NCBI GenBank assembly: GCA_028282745.1
Contig: JANQHJ010000007.1
Span: 1 to 39,405, forward strand
DNA length: 39,405 nt
Source of the DNA: Sedimentisphaerales bacterium
Lineage (GTDB): Bacteria; Planctomycetota; Phycisphaerae; Sedimentisphaerales; Anaerobacaceae
Direction: 5' to 3'
Notes under the pieces: generated by a model
Seen by the model: only the letters and a program-made list of their open reading frames with translations
The model's database searches: none
Told to the model about the DNA's origin: nothing
Position numbers and translations under genes: made by a program
Shown: in pieces, positions 1-6,490 of the stretch
How the letters are laid out: every line of letters starts with the position of its first letter
Numbering within the stretch: position 1 is the first letter of the stretch

Positions 1-215
1 TCGAAGGTCTCACGCTCGCGCTGCATGCAGCCCATTGCGGTCTCGACCAGGTTCGGGATAAGGACGTGACGACGCTTGAGCTGGACGTCGATCTGGGACC
101 AGGCGTTGTCAACCTGGTTACGAAGTCTTACCAGTGCGTTGTAGATACCGATGATCGAAACAACGACGAAAAATAAAATGACAAGAATAACAATTAATAT
201 GATCCAGCCTATCAT
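1..215 (-). CDS. lemA: LemA family protein, N-terminal part (cut by window edge)
   Basis: Only about 71 N-terminal codons lie in the window; the rest runs off the left edge. Reading leftward from the ATG at 215, the protein opens with one hydrophobic helix (residues about 3-24, rich in I/L/V/F). A polar helix follows with the pattern [20 protein letters not shown], then [14 protein letters not shown]. This N-out membrane anchor followed by a helix with an [13 protein letters not shown]-type motif is characteristic of LemA proteins, which form membrane-anchored helical bundles of unsettled function. The start is supported by an AAGGAGAG ribosome site at about 219-228. The zinc-ribbon gene to the right has the same orientation and may be co-transcribed. 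Confidence 0.85.
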   Translation of the reverse strand, partial: MIGWIILIVILVILFFVVVSIIGIYNALVRLRNQVDNAWSQIDVQLKRRHVLIPNLVETAMGCMQRERETF

Positions 216-231
216 GATCGCTCTCCTTAAT

Positions 232-255
232 TTGGTTAATTGGTTAAATGGTTAA
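232..255. repeat. Three tandem 8-bp units, TTGGTTAA-like
   Basis: Units at 232-239 and 240-247 are identical (TTGGTTAA). The unit at 248-255 is ATGGTTAA. The array fills the short gap between the lemA ribosome site and the stop codon of the zinc-ribbon gene. It may be slipped-strand expansion with no function. Confidence 0.7.
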
Positions 256-257
256 TT

Positions 258-653
258 TTATTGATTACTTGCTTTGAACATCTCAGCTAAAAGCTGTTGA
301 ATTTTACTGTCCTCGCCAAGCTGGGCCCGTTTGAGGATGTCCTGCAGCTCTCCGCCGTCGAACCATAGGCCGTGCATTCTTGAGCACTGGTCGATGAGCA
401 GCTGCGGCTTTTCATAGCCGATGACGACCTTGTCCATCTTCCTGTCGCAGATGGGGCATCTTCGCCTGGCCTCAGTGCATTGCGGGTCAGCCTTAAAGGC
501 TTTGAGCAGGGCGGCGGCTTTGTCGGCGTCGTCGATGAGCATTTCCAGCTCGCCGGCGTCGAGCCATATACCGCTGCAGCCGAAGCAGTAGTCTATCTCG
601 ACATCCTGCAACTCAAGCACTACCATTGCATCTTTACAAACGGGACAATCCAT
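258..653 (-). CDS. Double zf-TFIIB-type zinc-ribbon protein
   Basis: This 131-residue protein contains two copies of the bacterial zf-TFIIB (transcription-factor-like zinc ribbon) module. Copy 1 runs from CPVC (residues 3-6) to CFGCSGIWLDAGELE. Copy 2 runs from CPIC to DQCSRMHGLWFDGGEL. Each copy pairs a CPxC knuckle with a C..(C/H)xG(I/L)W(L/F)D(A/G)GEL second half, so each can bind one zinc. In copy 2 the second knuckle is C-S-R-M-H, with His in place of the last Cys. Proteins of this family are small and cytosolic, and their role is unknown. The gene lies just upstream of the LemA gene on the same strand. The family assignment is firm; the function is unknown. Confidence 0.85.
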   Translation of the reverse strand: MDCPVCKDAMVVLELQDVEIDYCFGCSGIWLDAGELEMLIDDADKAAALLKAFKADPQCTEARRRCPICDRKMDKVVIGYEKPQLLIDQCSRMHGLWFDGGELQDILKRAQLGEDSKIQQLLAEMFKASNQ

Positions 654-911
654 ATTTTCACCGTAATAATTCTAAGAGTCTCTAACTTAATGAATAAAAA
701 GAACTTTTTTAATAGTCAAAACCGGCATTTGTCTTCTTTTTGTTATATACTATTAATAACAATACGCGTAATGACGCGGAAAATTCAAAAATATTACGGC
801 AAATGATACTTCGGATCGGCGCAAAGGTCAAGAAACCCTTGATATTTGTGCTTGACGGGGCTAATAGAATCAGGTATTGATTGTCGATATCTTCTTATAT
901 CCGGTGCAGAT

Positions 912-1676
912 ATGATAGTTGATTGCCATACACATATAGATTGTAAGACCGCTGAGCAGCTGGCTACGCAGGATAGTATCGATAAGTATATTGTTCTGGC
1001 GTGTGCCGGCGATCCGGCAGAGAAGGTCAATTCCGAGCTGTCCGAATACGTTAAGCAAAATGCCGATAAGATGATCGGTTTTGGTTTTGTCGATCCGACA
1101 GTGAAGGATTTCAAGCTCAAATATGTCAACACGATAGCTAAAAAGCTCGGGCTCAAAGGGCTGGTGGTCTATTGCAGTGACTGTGATTTTCATCCGTGTC
1201 ACTCTAAGGCCATGAACCTGTATGAAGCAGCAGAGAAGGCCCAGCTGCCGGTGTTTTTCCATAACAGCGGGAACCTGTGCGCGGAAGCGTCACTTCAATA
1301 CGCTCGGCCATTTTTGATCGATGAGATCGCCAGGACATTTAAGGGCCTGAAAATTATCATCGGCAATATGGGCGTGCCTTTTGTAGATCAGACGCTTGCA
1401 CTTATAGCCAAACAACCGAACGTTTATGCCGATCTGACCATCAGAGAAGAGCGGATCTGGCAGTTATATACTACTGTTCTAAGTGCTTATGAAGCCGGTG
1501 TTATGGATAAGCTGCTGTTCGGCAGCGGGTATCCACACGGCGAGCCGGGCATGTGCATCGAGGCGCTGCTTGGTTTTAATAAGCGGCTGGGCGACAGCAA
1601 TCTTCCGGCAGTGCCTCGCGATGAGCTAAAGAAAATAGTTGAACGTGACACGCTCGCGATACTCGGTGTAGAATAG
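912..1676 (+). CDS. Amidohydrolase-2 (TIM-barrel metal hydrolase) family protein
   Basis: A 254-residue protein is expected from the ATG at 912. An upstream in-frame TTG at 846 is less likely because the family usually begins right before its first strand and HxH motif, here MIVDCHTHID. Further family landmarks are FHNSG (third metal or substrate His), a LKIIIGNMG strand, and LLFGSGYPHGEPG near the C-terminus. In most amidohydrolase-2 enzymes this last motif is GSDYP with a catalytic Asp; here Gly replaces it. The protein may therefore use another residue or have altered activity. The gene reads toward the symporter gene 37 bp downstream and the two may form one unit. The substrate cannot be deduced. 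Confidence 0.8.
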   Translation: MIVDCHTHIDCKTAEQLATQDSIDKYIVLACAGDPAEKVNSELSEYVKQNADKMIGFGFVDPTVKDFKLKYVNTIAKKLGLKGLVVYCSDCDFHPCHSKAMNLYEAAEKAQLPVFFHNSGNLCAEASLQYARPFLIDEIARTFKGLKIIIGNMGVPFVDQTLALIAKQPNVYADLTIREERIWQLYTTVLSAYEAGVMDKLLFGSGYPHGEPGMCIEALLGFNKRLGDSNLPAVPRDELKKIVERDTLAILGVE

Positions 1677-1713
1677 TAGGGCGGTAATCCTGTTTGCATG
1701 GAGGTGAGCGGTT

Positions 1714-3771
1714 ATGGCGGAACTTTTAGAAGAACAGAGGGAAAGCTGGGGTACCAGGGGCGGTTTCATCTTAGCTGCGGTGGGCTCGGCAGTCGGGCTG
1801 GGTAATCTGTGGGGATTTCCATATAAACTATATAGTTACGGCGGCGGTGCGTTTCTTATACCTTATGTAATAGCCCTGTTTGTGATAGGTGCGCCTTTGA
1901 TGATACTGGAATTCAGTCTTGGACATTTTTCCCAAAGATCGGCGCCTGAGGCATATCGAAAGTGCAACCGTAAGTTCGAGATAGTCGGCTGGTGGGGAAT
2001 CCTGCTCGGCTTTGTTATTATTACATATTATCCTGTAATTTTAGCATATTGTTTTAGTTTTTTGGGTTGCAGTATTCAGGGGATGTTCAATGGCGGTGAG
2101 TTGCCGTGGGCGGGAGAAGGTATTGAAGGTGTTAATAATGCAAAGTCATTCTTTTTCGATAACTACCTCGGTTATCATGATAAGCTTGAGCTTGGAAGCG
2201 TGAGATGGAATATTTTGTTTACGCTGTTTATCGCGTGGGTGTGTATGTATTTCTGCATCTTTCGCGGGGTTAAATTAGTCGGGAAGATCGTGTGGTGGAC
2301 GGTACCGCTGCCGTGGTTGATGTTATTGATACTAACTATAAGAGGTTTAACTCTTGACGGCAGTATGCAGGGACTGGTTTACTATCTAAGTCCCGATTGG
2401 AACCAACTGGCTGAGCCGATGACCTGGCGGTTTGCATTTGGTCAAGTATTCTTTTCACTAAGCTTAGCGTTCGGCGTGATGCTAACTTATGCAAGCTTCC
2501 TCCATCGCAAAAGTGACATCAATAATAACGCAGCTATTATCAGCGTGGCGGATTTTGCGACAAGTTTTATGGCGGGTTTAGCTGTTTTCGCAACTTTGGG
2601 TGGAATGGCCTGGGCGACTCAGCAGGCGGGGAATCCTGTGCCTGTCGATAAGGTTGTCGATAGCGGGCCTTCATTAGCATTCGTGGCATTCCCATACGCG
2701 TTAGCTCAATTACCGTATTCGGCATGGTTTAGTTTTATATTTTTCTTTGCGCTGGTGACATTGGGTATTGATTCGGCGTTTTCGATTACCGAATCGGTAC
2801 TTGCTTCGATAGTCGATAAGACCGGCTGGCGAAGAGATATTGTTTTGCCGGCTATGAGTTTTATTGGTTTGGGCTTCGGCATATTTTATATTACCAACGG
2901 CGGGCTTAACTGGCTTGGTACTATCGATGGTTTTATAAACGGGACATGGGGCATAGCATTTCTGGGGCTTCTCGAGTGTATTGTTCTTGGCTGGTTATGG
3001 AAGATAGATATATTACGGAGACATGCAAACAGCAGGAGTGACTGGAAGCTTGGTAAGTGGTGGGATTACCTGATAAGACTTTTCATACCTTTGGTTCTTG
3101 GAACACTGTTTTTCTGGCAGCTTTTCGATGATATTAACACGGAAGGCGGATTCATTTGCAGCAGTGAAGGGCAATGGAATATAGCAAACTGCGTGGGGCT
3201 GTCGGTAGTTCTTTCGGTCCCGTTAATTGCGTTGGCATTCTCGCTTTATAAGAGGCGTGGGATAATGGAAAATGAATCAGAGAATCCCAAAACCGCTACA
3301 AAGGGAACCGCTGTTGGCTTTGTATGTCTTGTTGCTGGTTTTGGAGCAGCTGTTTTAATTATTCTTTGCTTAACAGGCGAAACGCATGTGGTGTTATTCG
3401 GCTGGACAGCACTGGGGATAAGTTGTTTAACAGTGCTTATTAGTAATTTGATCGTTCAAAAGTATCTTACTTCAGAGTCTAAGCCTTCGTGGTTCGCACG
3501 TTGGGCTGGTATTTTAGGCACTATGAATATAAGCGCCTGTGCGGCTATAAAACTATTTAATCTTGCTAAATCACTGCCAGAGAAATCTGAAGATGTTGTG
3601 ATTGATGGTGAGCTTGGTGTGGTTTGTTATATCATTCTGGCTGCGGTGTTTTTGTTAATAGTAGGTGGATTAAGTTGGTGTTTCTACCGTGCTCTGGCAG
3701 TCAACAGTAAAACACCTGAGTCACAGCTGCCTGATGAAATTGGAGATGAGCAGGAACAGCAGCAGGATTAA
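1714..3771 (+). CDS. Sodium:neurotransmitter symporter (NSS/SNF, LeuT-fold) family transporter
   Basis: This 685-residue polytopic membrane protein starts at an ATG preceded by a clear GGAGGTGAG ribosome site. The N-terminus carries the NSS signature: WGTRGGFILAAVGSAVGLGN followed by LWGFPYK and YGGGAFLIPY. These correspond to the unwound TM1 with its sodium and substrate ligands, and to TM2. Family members import amino acids or similar solutes with Na+. Typical bacterial NSS proteins are about 450-510 residues. This one has roughly 170 additional residues at the C-terminus with several more hydrophobic segments (for example around KGTAVGFVCLVAGFGAAV and VVCYIILAAVFLLIVGG), ending in an acidic, glutamine-rich tail. 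The transported solute cannot be inferred. Confidence 0.92.
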   Translation: MAELLEEQRESWGTRGGFILAAVGSAVGLGNLWGFPYKLYSYGGGAFLIPYVIALFVIGAPLMILEFSLGHFSQRSAPEAYRKCNRKFEIVGWWGILLGFVIITYYPVILAYCFSFLGCSIQGMFNGGELPWAGEGIEGVNNAKSFFFDNYLGYHDKLELGSVRWNILFTLFIAWVCMYFCIFRGVKLVGKIVWWTVPLPWLMLLILTIRGLTLDGSMQGLVYYLSPDWNQLAEPMTWRFAFGQVFFSLSLAFGVMLTYASFLHRKSDINNNAAIISVADFATSFMAGLAVFATLGGMAWATQQAGNPVPVDKVVDSGPSLAFVAFPYALAQLPYSAWFSFIFFFALVTLGIDSAFSITESVLASIVDKTGWRRDIVLPAMSFIGLGFGIFYITNGGLNWLGTIDGFINGTWGIAFLGLLECIVLGWLWKIDILRRHANSRSDWKLGKWWDYLIRLFIPLVLGTLFFWQLFDDINTEGGFICSSEGQWNIANCVGLSVVLSVPLIALAFSLYKRRGIMENESENPKTATKGTAVGFVCLVAGFGAAVLIILCLTGETHVVLFGWTALGISCLTVLISNLIVQKYLTSESKPSWFARWAGILGTMNISACAAIKLFNLAKSLPEKSEDVVIDGELGVVCYIILAAVFLLIVGGLSWCFYRALAVNSKTPESQLPDEIGDEQEQQQD

Positions 3772-3782
3772 AGGACTTCGAA

Positions 3783-4046
3783 TTATTTATAGCCTTGGAC
3801 GTGGTTCTTTGTGTATTTTTCGCAGGCTTTTGCTATATCAACGTCATTGATGTTTGCCAGCGTGCATAGCCATGCAAAAACATCGGCGAATTCTTCAATT
3901 TTGTTAGCTTGATCATCAGAAGCAAGGGCAGTAGCCAATTCCCCGACTTCCTCTATAAACCACATGAACGTTGCCTGGGTGCCGCGTTCCCGATCACGCC
4001 TGCCGTATTTTTCATTGATGAATTTTTGGAATTCGCCGATGTCCAT
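3783..4046 (-). CDS. MazG-like nucleotide pyrophosphohydrolase domain protein
   Basis: This 87-residue all-alpha protein carries the MazG/iMazG metal-binding pattern. EEVGELATAL provides the ExxE half, and EEFADVFAWL provides the second E-E-x-x-D half. Enzymes of this superfamily cleave nucleoside triphosphates to monophosphates and pyrophosphate and often clean up non-canonical nucleotides. The length fits a single-domain MazG-like protein. The start lies 12 bp after the stop of the Rrf2 regulator gene on the same strand, so the two are probably co-transcribed. The particular nucleotide substrate is not predictable. The gene converges on the symporter gene with only 11 bp between stops. Confidence 0.85.
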   Translation of the reverse strand: MDIGEFQKFINEKYGRRDRERGTQATFMWFIEEVGELATALASDDQANKIEEFADVFAWLCTLANINDVDIAKACEKYTKNHVQGYK

Positions 4047-4058
4047 ATTACAAATTAA

Positions 4059-4454
4059 TTAAGCAATAAGCTCAGAGAGCTTTGTTTTCTCGAATACAGA
4101 TTTAGCCTGACTAATAGCCCTGGCATAAACCTTCTCTACCTTATTTGTGTATCTGCCCTTGGCATTAGCTTCGAACATGGTGTTTTGGCCGCCGACCGGA
4201 CCATCAACCGCTTCAATAATCTGCAACATAGTGATCTTGTTTGCGTTCGCAGCCATGCTGAAACCACCGCGCGGTCCTCTTTTACTGCGAAGAATACCGG
4301 CACGTACCATCTGCTGCAGAATCTTCAGAAGATACTCAAGCGGGATATCGTATTCCCTGGATATCGTTTGTGACAAAATAATCTTCTGATCAGAATTCTT
4401 GGCGATGTAACCAAGAGCCAGAAGGGCATAACCTGTTGATCTTGTGATTTTCAT
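4059..4454 (-). CDS. Rrf2 family transcriptional regulator without cluster cysteines
   Basis: This 131-residue protein matches Rrf2/IscR regulators from the first residues: MKITRSTGYALLALGYIA, then the winged-helix recognition segment IPLEYLLKILQQMVRAGIL and the wing RSKRGPRGGF. A dimerisation helix follows. IscR, NsrR and RsrR ligate an Fe-S cluster through cysteines in the loop after the wing. This protein has no cysteine anywhere, so it should sense something other than a Cys-ligated cluster, as CymR-type members do. An AAGGAG ribosome site lies at about 4462-4467. A TATAAT box on the minus strand and two inverted repeats lie upstream, consistent with autoregulation. The MazG-like gene follows directly. 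Confidence 0.9.
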   Translation of the reverse strand: MKITRSTGYALLALGYIAKNSDQKIILSQTISREYDIPLEYLLKILQQMVRAGILRSKRGPRGGFSMAANANKITMLQIIEAVDGPVGGQNTMFEANAKGRYTNKVEKVYARAISQAKSVFEKTKLSELIA

Positions 4455-4514
4455 TACTGAACTCCTTCAAAAAAATTATAAAAGACTAAAACATATTCTA
4501 AGTTTGTAAACCGT

Positions 4515-4520
4515 ATTATA
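4515..4520 (-). promoter_or_regulatory. Candidate -10 box of the Rrf2-mazG operon
   Basis: Read on the minus strand, the sequence is a perfect TATAAT about 60 bp upstream of the Rrf2 start codon. No good -35 hexamer is found at 16-18 bp, which would suit a promoter that needs an activator or is repressor-controlled. Confidence 0.5.
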
Positions 4521-4530
4521 TCCATTTTCT

Positions 4531-4579
4531 AAAAATAAGCTATAGGGATATTCCTTATTTTTAAGGTGTAAATACCTTA
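4531..4579. promoter_or_regulatory. Two inverted repeats upstream of the Rrf2 gene (possible operators)
   Basis: AAAAATAAG at 4531-4539 pairs perfectly with CTTATTTTT at 4554-4562. Next to it is TAAGGT-gtaaat-ACCTTA at 4562-4579, a perfect 6+6+6 dyad. Both lie just upstream of the -10 box of the Rrf2 gene. The rest of the 4455-4850 intergenic stretch is AT-rich; it also holds the promoter of the STAS gene, and I see no further gene in it. Confidence 0.45.
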
Positions 4580-4784
4580 TTATCAAGTAAAAATAGGCAT
4601 ACATTATAACAGGAATATGTATATAAAATTGACTTGTATAGTATAGTAACTAAAAGGCAAAGATATTATATCTACATGCAAGTCAAAAAGCATGTTAATT
4701 TTGGCAGATGTGGCAATATGGGTAAACTTAGAGCTGTTTTTAGCGAGAAAAACATCGTTAAGAGCCTTAAATTTCCCAAAAAAC

Positions 4785-4813
4785 TTGACAGTCGGGCCGA
4801 GCTCTAATACGAT
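4785..4813 (+). promoter_or_regulatory. Sigma-70-type promoter for the STAS/RsbW-like genes
   Basis: TTGACA at 4785-4790 is a consensus -35 hexamer. It is separated by 17 bp from TACGAT at 4808-4813, which has four of six -10 positions including the conserved TA...T. The predicted start near 4820 gives a short leader before the ATG at 4851. Confidence 0.55.
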
Positions 4814-4850
4814 TTTGCAAACTTTTACAAACATTCTTATGGAGAAAATG

Positions 4851-5213
4851 ATGGCGGATATATGCCCAAGAATAAAGATAGAGTATCAGGATGAAGCAAC
4901 TATAGTAGAATTTACCGATGACAAAATCCTTGAAGAGAAAGATATTCGAGATCTTGACAAAGCTTTATCGGCAATTATTGGCCAGGCCACCGGCATAAAT
5001 ATGATCCTTGATTTTTCTAATGTAAAATTTCTTTCGTCAGCTGTGCTTGGAATGTTGATCAGGCTGAGCAAGAGGATCTATGAAAATGAAGGCCAGTTAG
5101 CACTTTGTGGTATCAATCCTAAAATTTATGAAATTTTTAAGATAACGCGACTTAACAAAGTGTTCGATATCTATAAAAACATCGATGCGGCGATAGATAG
5201 ATTAGCAGAATAG
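4851..5213 (+). CDS. STAS-domain anti-sigma factor antagonist
   Basis: The ATG at 4851 is preferred because GGAG at 4841-4844 sits six bases upstream. An in-frame ATG at 4848 is possible, and longer in-frame starts run into non-coding-looking sequence. The 120-residue product is a single STAS domain. It has the central strand INMILDFSNVKFLSSAVLGM, with the conserved D-F-S-x-V-x-F-L-S-S pattern around the serine that partner kinases phosphorylate in SpoIIAA/RsbV proteins. Further on are LCGINPKIYEIFKITRL and NKVFDIYKNIDAAI. In the partner-switching scheme the unphosphorylated protein binds the RsbW-like kinase encoded 21 bp downstream and frees its target. No sigma factor gene is present in the window. 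Confidence 0.9.
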   Translation: MADICPRIKIEYQDEATIVEFTDDKILEEKDIRDLDKALSAIIGQATGINMILDFSNVKFLSSAVLGMLIRLSKRIYENEGQLALCGINPKIYEIFKITRLNKVFDIYKNIDAAIDRLAE

Positions 5214-5234
5214 GACGTTAGATAGACAAAGAAA

Positions 5235-5675
5235 ATGACTGATATTCATACTCATAAAGTAACGGTTCAAAGCAATTCAGAGGCCCTGAAAGAGTCATGG
5301 CAGTGGCTGTTGAAACAATTCGAGAGTATGGATTATAGCGATCATGACAGCTTTGCCGTTCACCTTGCCCTTGAGGAGGCGTTTTATAACGCGATCTCTC
5401 ATGGGCATAAAATGAATATAGAGAAAAAGGTTGATATAGAGTTTAATGTTAGTCCTGAGAAGGTGGATATATATTTGACCGATAGCGGCCCCGGGTTTGA
5501 TCCCAATACGATACCTGATTGCCGGCTGCCCGAAAACCTTTATAAGACCGAAGGCAGAGGTATCTTTTTGATGAAGGCTTATATGGACCTGGTTGAATAT
5601 AATAAAAGCGGCAACTGTGTGCACATGGTGAGGCATCGAAACAGCAGTAAGGGTGTTACGGCTAAAAATAACTAA
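5235..5675 (+). CDS. RsbW/SpoIIAB-like anti-sigma factor serine kinase
   Basis: This 146-residue protein is a GHKL-type ATPase domain. It contains the N box (ALEEAFYNAISHGHK), the G1 box (DSGPGFDP) and the G2 box (TEGRGIFLMKAYMD) that form the ATP site in RsbW/SpoIIAB and histidine kinases. There is no sensor or phospho-acceptor histidine domain, which makes it an anti-sigma-type kinase. It is encoded directly after its probable partner, the STAS antagonist, in the same orientation and probably from the same promoter at 4785. Its target sigma factor or other output protein is not in the window; planctomycetes also use such pairs outside sigma control. Confidence 0.9.
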   Translation: MTDIHTHKVTVQSNSEALKESWQWLLKQFESMDYSDHDSFAVHLALEEAFYNAISHGHKMNIEKKVDIEFNVSPEKVDIYLTDSGPGFDPNTIPDCRLPENLYKTEGRGIFLMKAYMDLVEYNKSGNCVHMVRHRNSSKGVTAKNN

Positions 5676-5780
5676 GCCGAAAGTATAAGCTATAAGAGCG
5701 GCAATCCTGGCCGCAGGAAGTTACAAGCGGAGCGGTTTTCGTCCAATAATTTTATCCAGTCAGCGATTTCTACAGATATT

Positions 5781-5808
5781 TTGCCAAATATTTGGAAAAT
5801 TTTACATA
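5781..5808 (+). promoter_or_regulatory. Possible promoter with embedded 12-bp palindrome
   Basis: TTGCCA (5781-5786) and TACATA (5803-5808) are spaced by 16 bp, a weak sigma-70 match. The perfect palindrome CCAAATATTTGG at 5784-5795 overlaps the -35 hexamer and spacer, an ideal place for a repressor dimer. The gap 5676-5879 holds nothing else clear apart from a small GCGGC...GCCGC hairpin near 5698-5715. Confidence 0.35.
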
Positions 5809-5879
5809 CCTGACTAAGTCTCTCCCCGTGGTGTCCGATTTTATTACTGTCGGATAATGTTATGATTTAAGGATAAAAA

Positions 5880-6359
5880 ATGAACTTCTACGAAAACATG
5901 TTTTCACCACACTATCAGTTGAACGAACAAATCGCCAGGCAAGTGTTTGAGGCTTTGCCTGAAGGCAGCCCGCTAATGGTTATAATGGACAGGGAATCGA
6001 ATACCTGGCCAAGTGAATCGCAGGCTTTTGTCGAGTTGGGTATTGGACAGGAATATCTCGATAAGCTTCGCAGTAAAATAGATGACGGCCAGGAGCCGGT
6101 CATTGCACGCTACAACAATAATATGATTGCCTGCTCATCGATCACAACAGATAAAAGCAATGCCGGGTATATTGCGATAATCTGTCCTGAGGATGAGCCG
6201 GAAAAGGCTATGGCGAATATCGACCTTATCGAGATCATACTCAGTCAGATCAATCTTATAGCCAGGCTGATCGAGAAAAATACCCTGCTGTATGAACTAC
6301 AGATGAGGCACCAGCCGGGCTCTATGGGCTATCTGGAGACCGAGGCGGCCTACAACTAA
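5880..6359 (+). CDS. Uncharacterised 159-residue protein, possibly GAF-like
   Basis: I do not recognise this protein. It starts at an ATG preceded by AAGGAT. There is no signal peptide or membrane helix. A mixed alpha/beta stretch includes VIARYNNNMIACSSITT then NAGYIAIICPEDEPEKAM, and ends in a long amphipathic helix (IDLIEIILSQINLIARLIEK). This layout of a strand, a variable loop, a strand and a final helix resembles a divergent GAF-type sensor domain, but the likeness is only structural and weak. The gene follows the STAS/RsbW-like pair after 204 bp and may belong to the same regulatory module. A palindrome lies in front of it. Confidence 0.6.
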   Translation: MNFYENMFSPHYQLNEQIARQVFEALPEGSPLMVIMDRESNTWPSESQAFVELGIGQEYLDKLRSKIDDGQEPVIARYNNNMIACSSITTDKSNAGYIAIICPEDEPEKAMANIDLIEIILSQINLIARLIEKNTLLYELQMRHQPGSMGYLETEAAYN

Positions 6360-6390
6360 ATTCGAACAGGCGCTCCATAAATTGTAAAGT

Positions 6391-6403
6391 GTGATTAAAT
6401 CAC
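6391..6403. promoter_or_regulatory. 13-bp perfect dyad upstream of the GH10-like gene
   Basis: GTGATT-A-AATCAC is a perfect 6+1+6 inverted repeat 21 bp upstream of the -35 hexamer at 6424. It could be an activator or repressor site; with only one copy seen it may also be chance. Confidence 0.3.
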
Positions 6404-6423
6404 TCCAAAAGCACAACTTACGA

Positions 6424-6451
6424 TTGCTTTTGCGGCAATTATTGCTATAAT
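6424..6451 (+). promoter_or_regulatory. Sigma-70-type promoter for the GH10-like gene
   Basis: TTGCTT (6424-6429) and a perfect TATAAT (6446-6451) are spaced by 16 bp. The start of transcription would fall near 6459, leaving a leader of about 30 bases before the TTG start at 6491. Confidence 0.6.
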
Positions 6452-6490
6452 TCCCGTATCATAGATTGTTTAGATTATGAGGTACAGGAA

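Noticed and set aside
232-255. Tandem TTGGTTAA units as an origin iteron array or CRISPR-like array
   Set aside because: Only three 8-bp units without spacers and with no rep or cas gene; simple slippage explains them.
480-806. Plus-strand 108-codon open frame
   Set aside because: It is antisense to the double zinc-ribbon gene, has no ribosome site and extends into AT-rich intergenic sequence; the minus-strand protein has clear Cys motifs.
846-911. Longer start (TTG at 846) of the amidohydrolase
   Set aside because: It adds 22 residues without family support; the HxH motif normally lies within the first ten residues.
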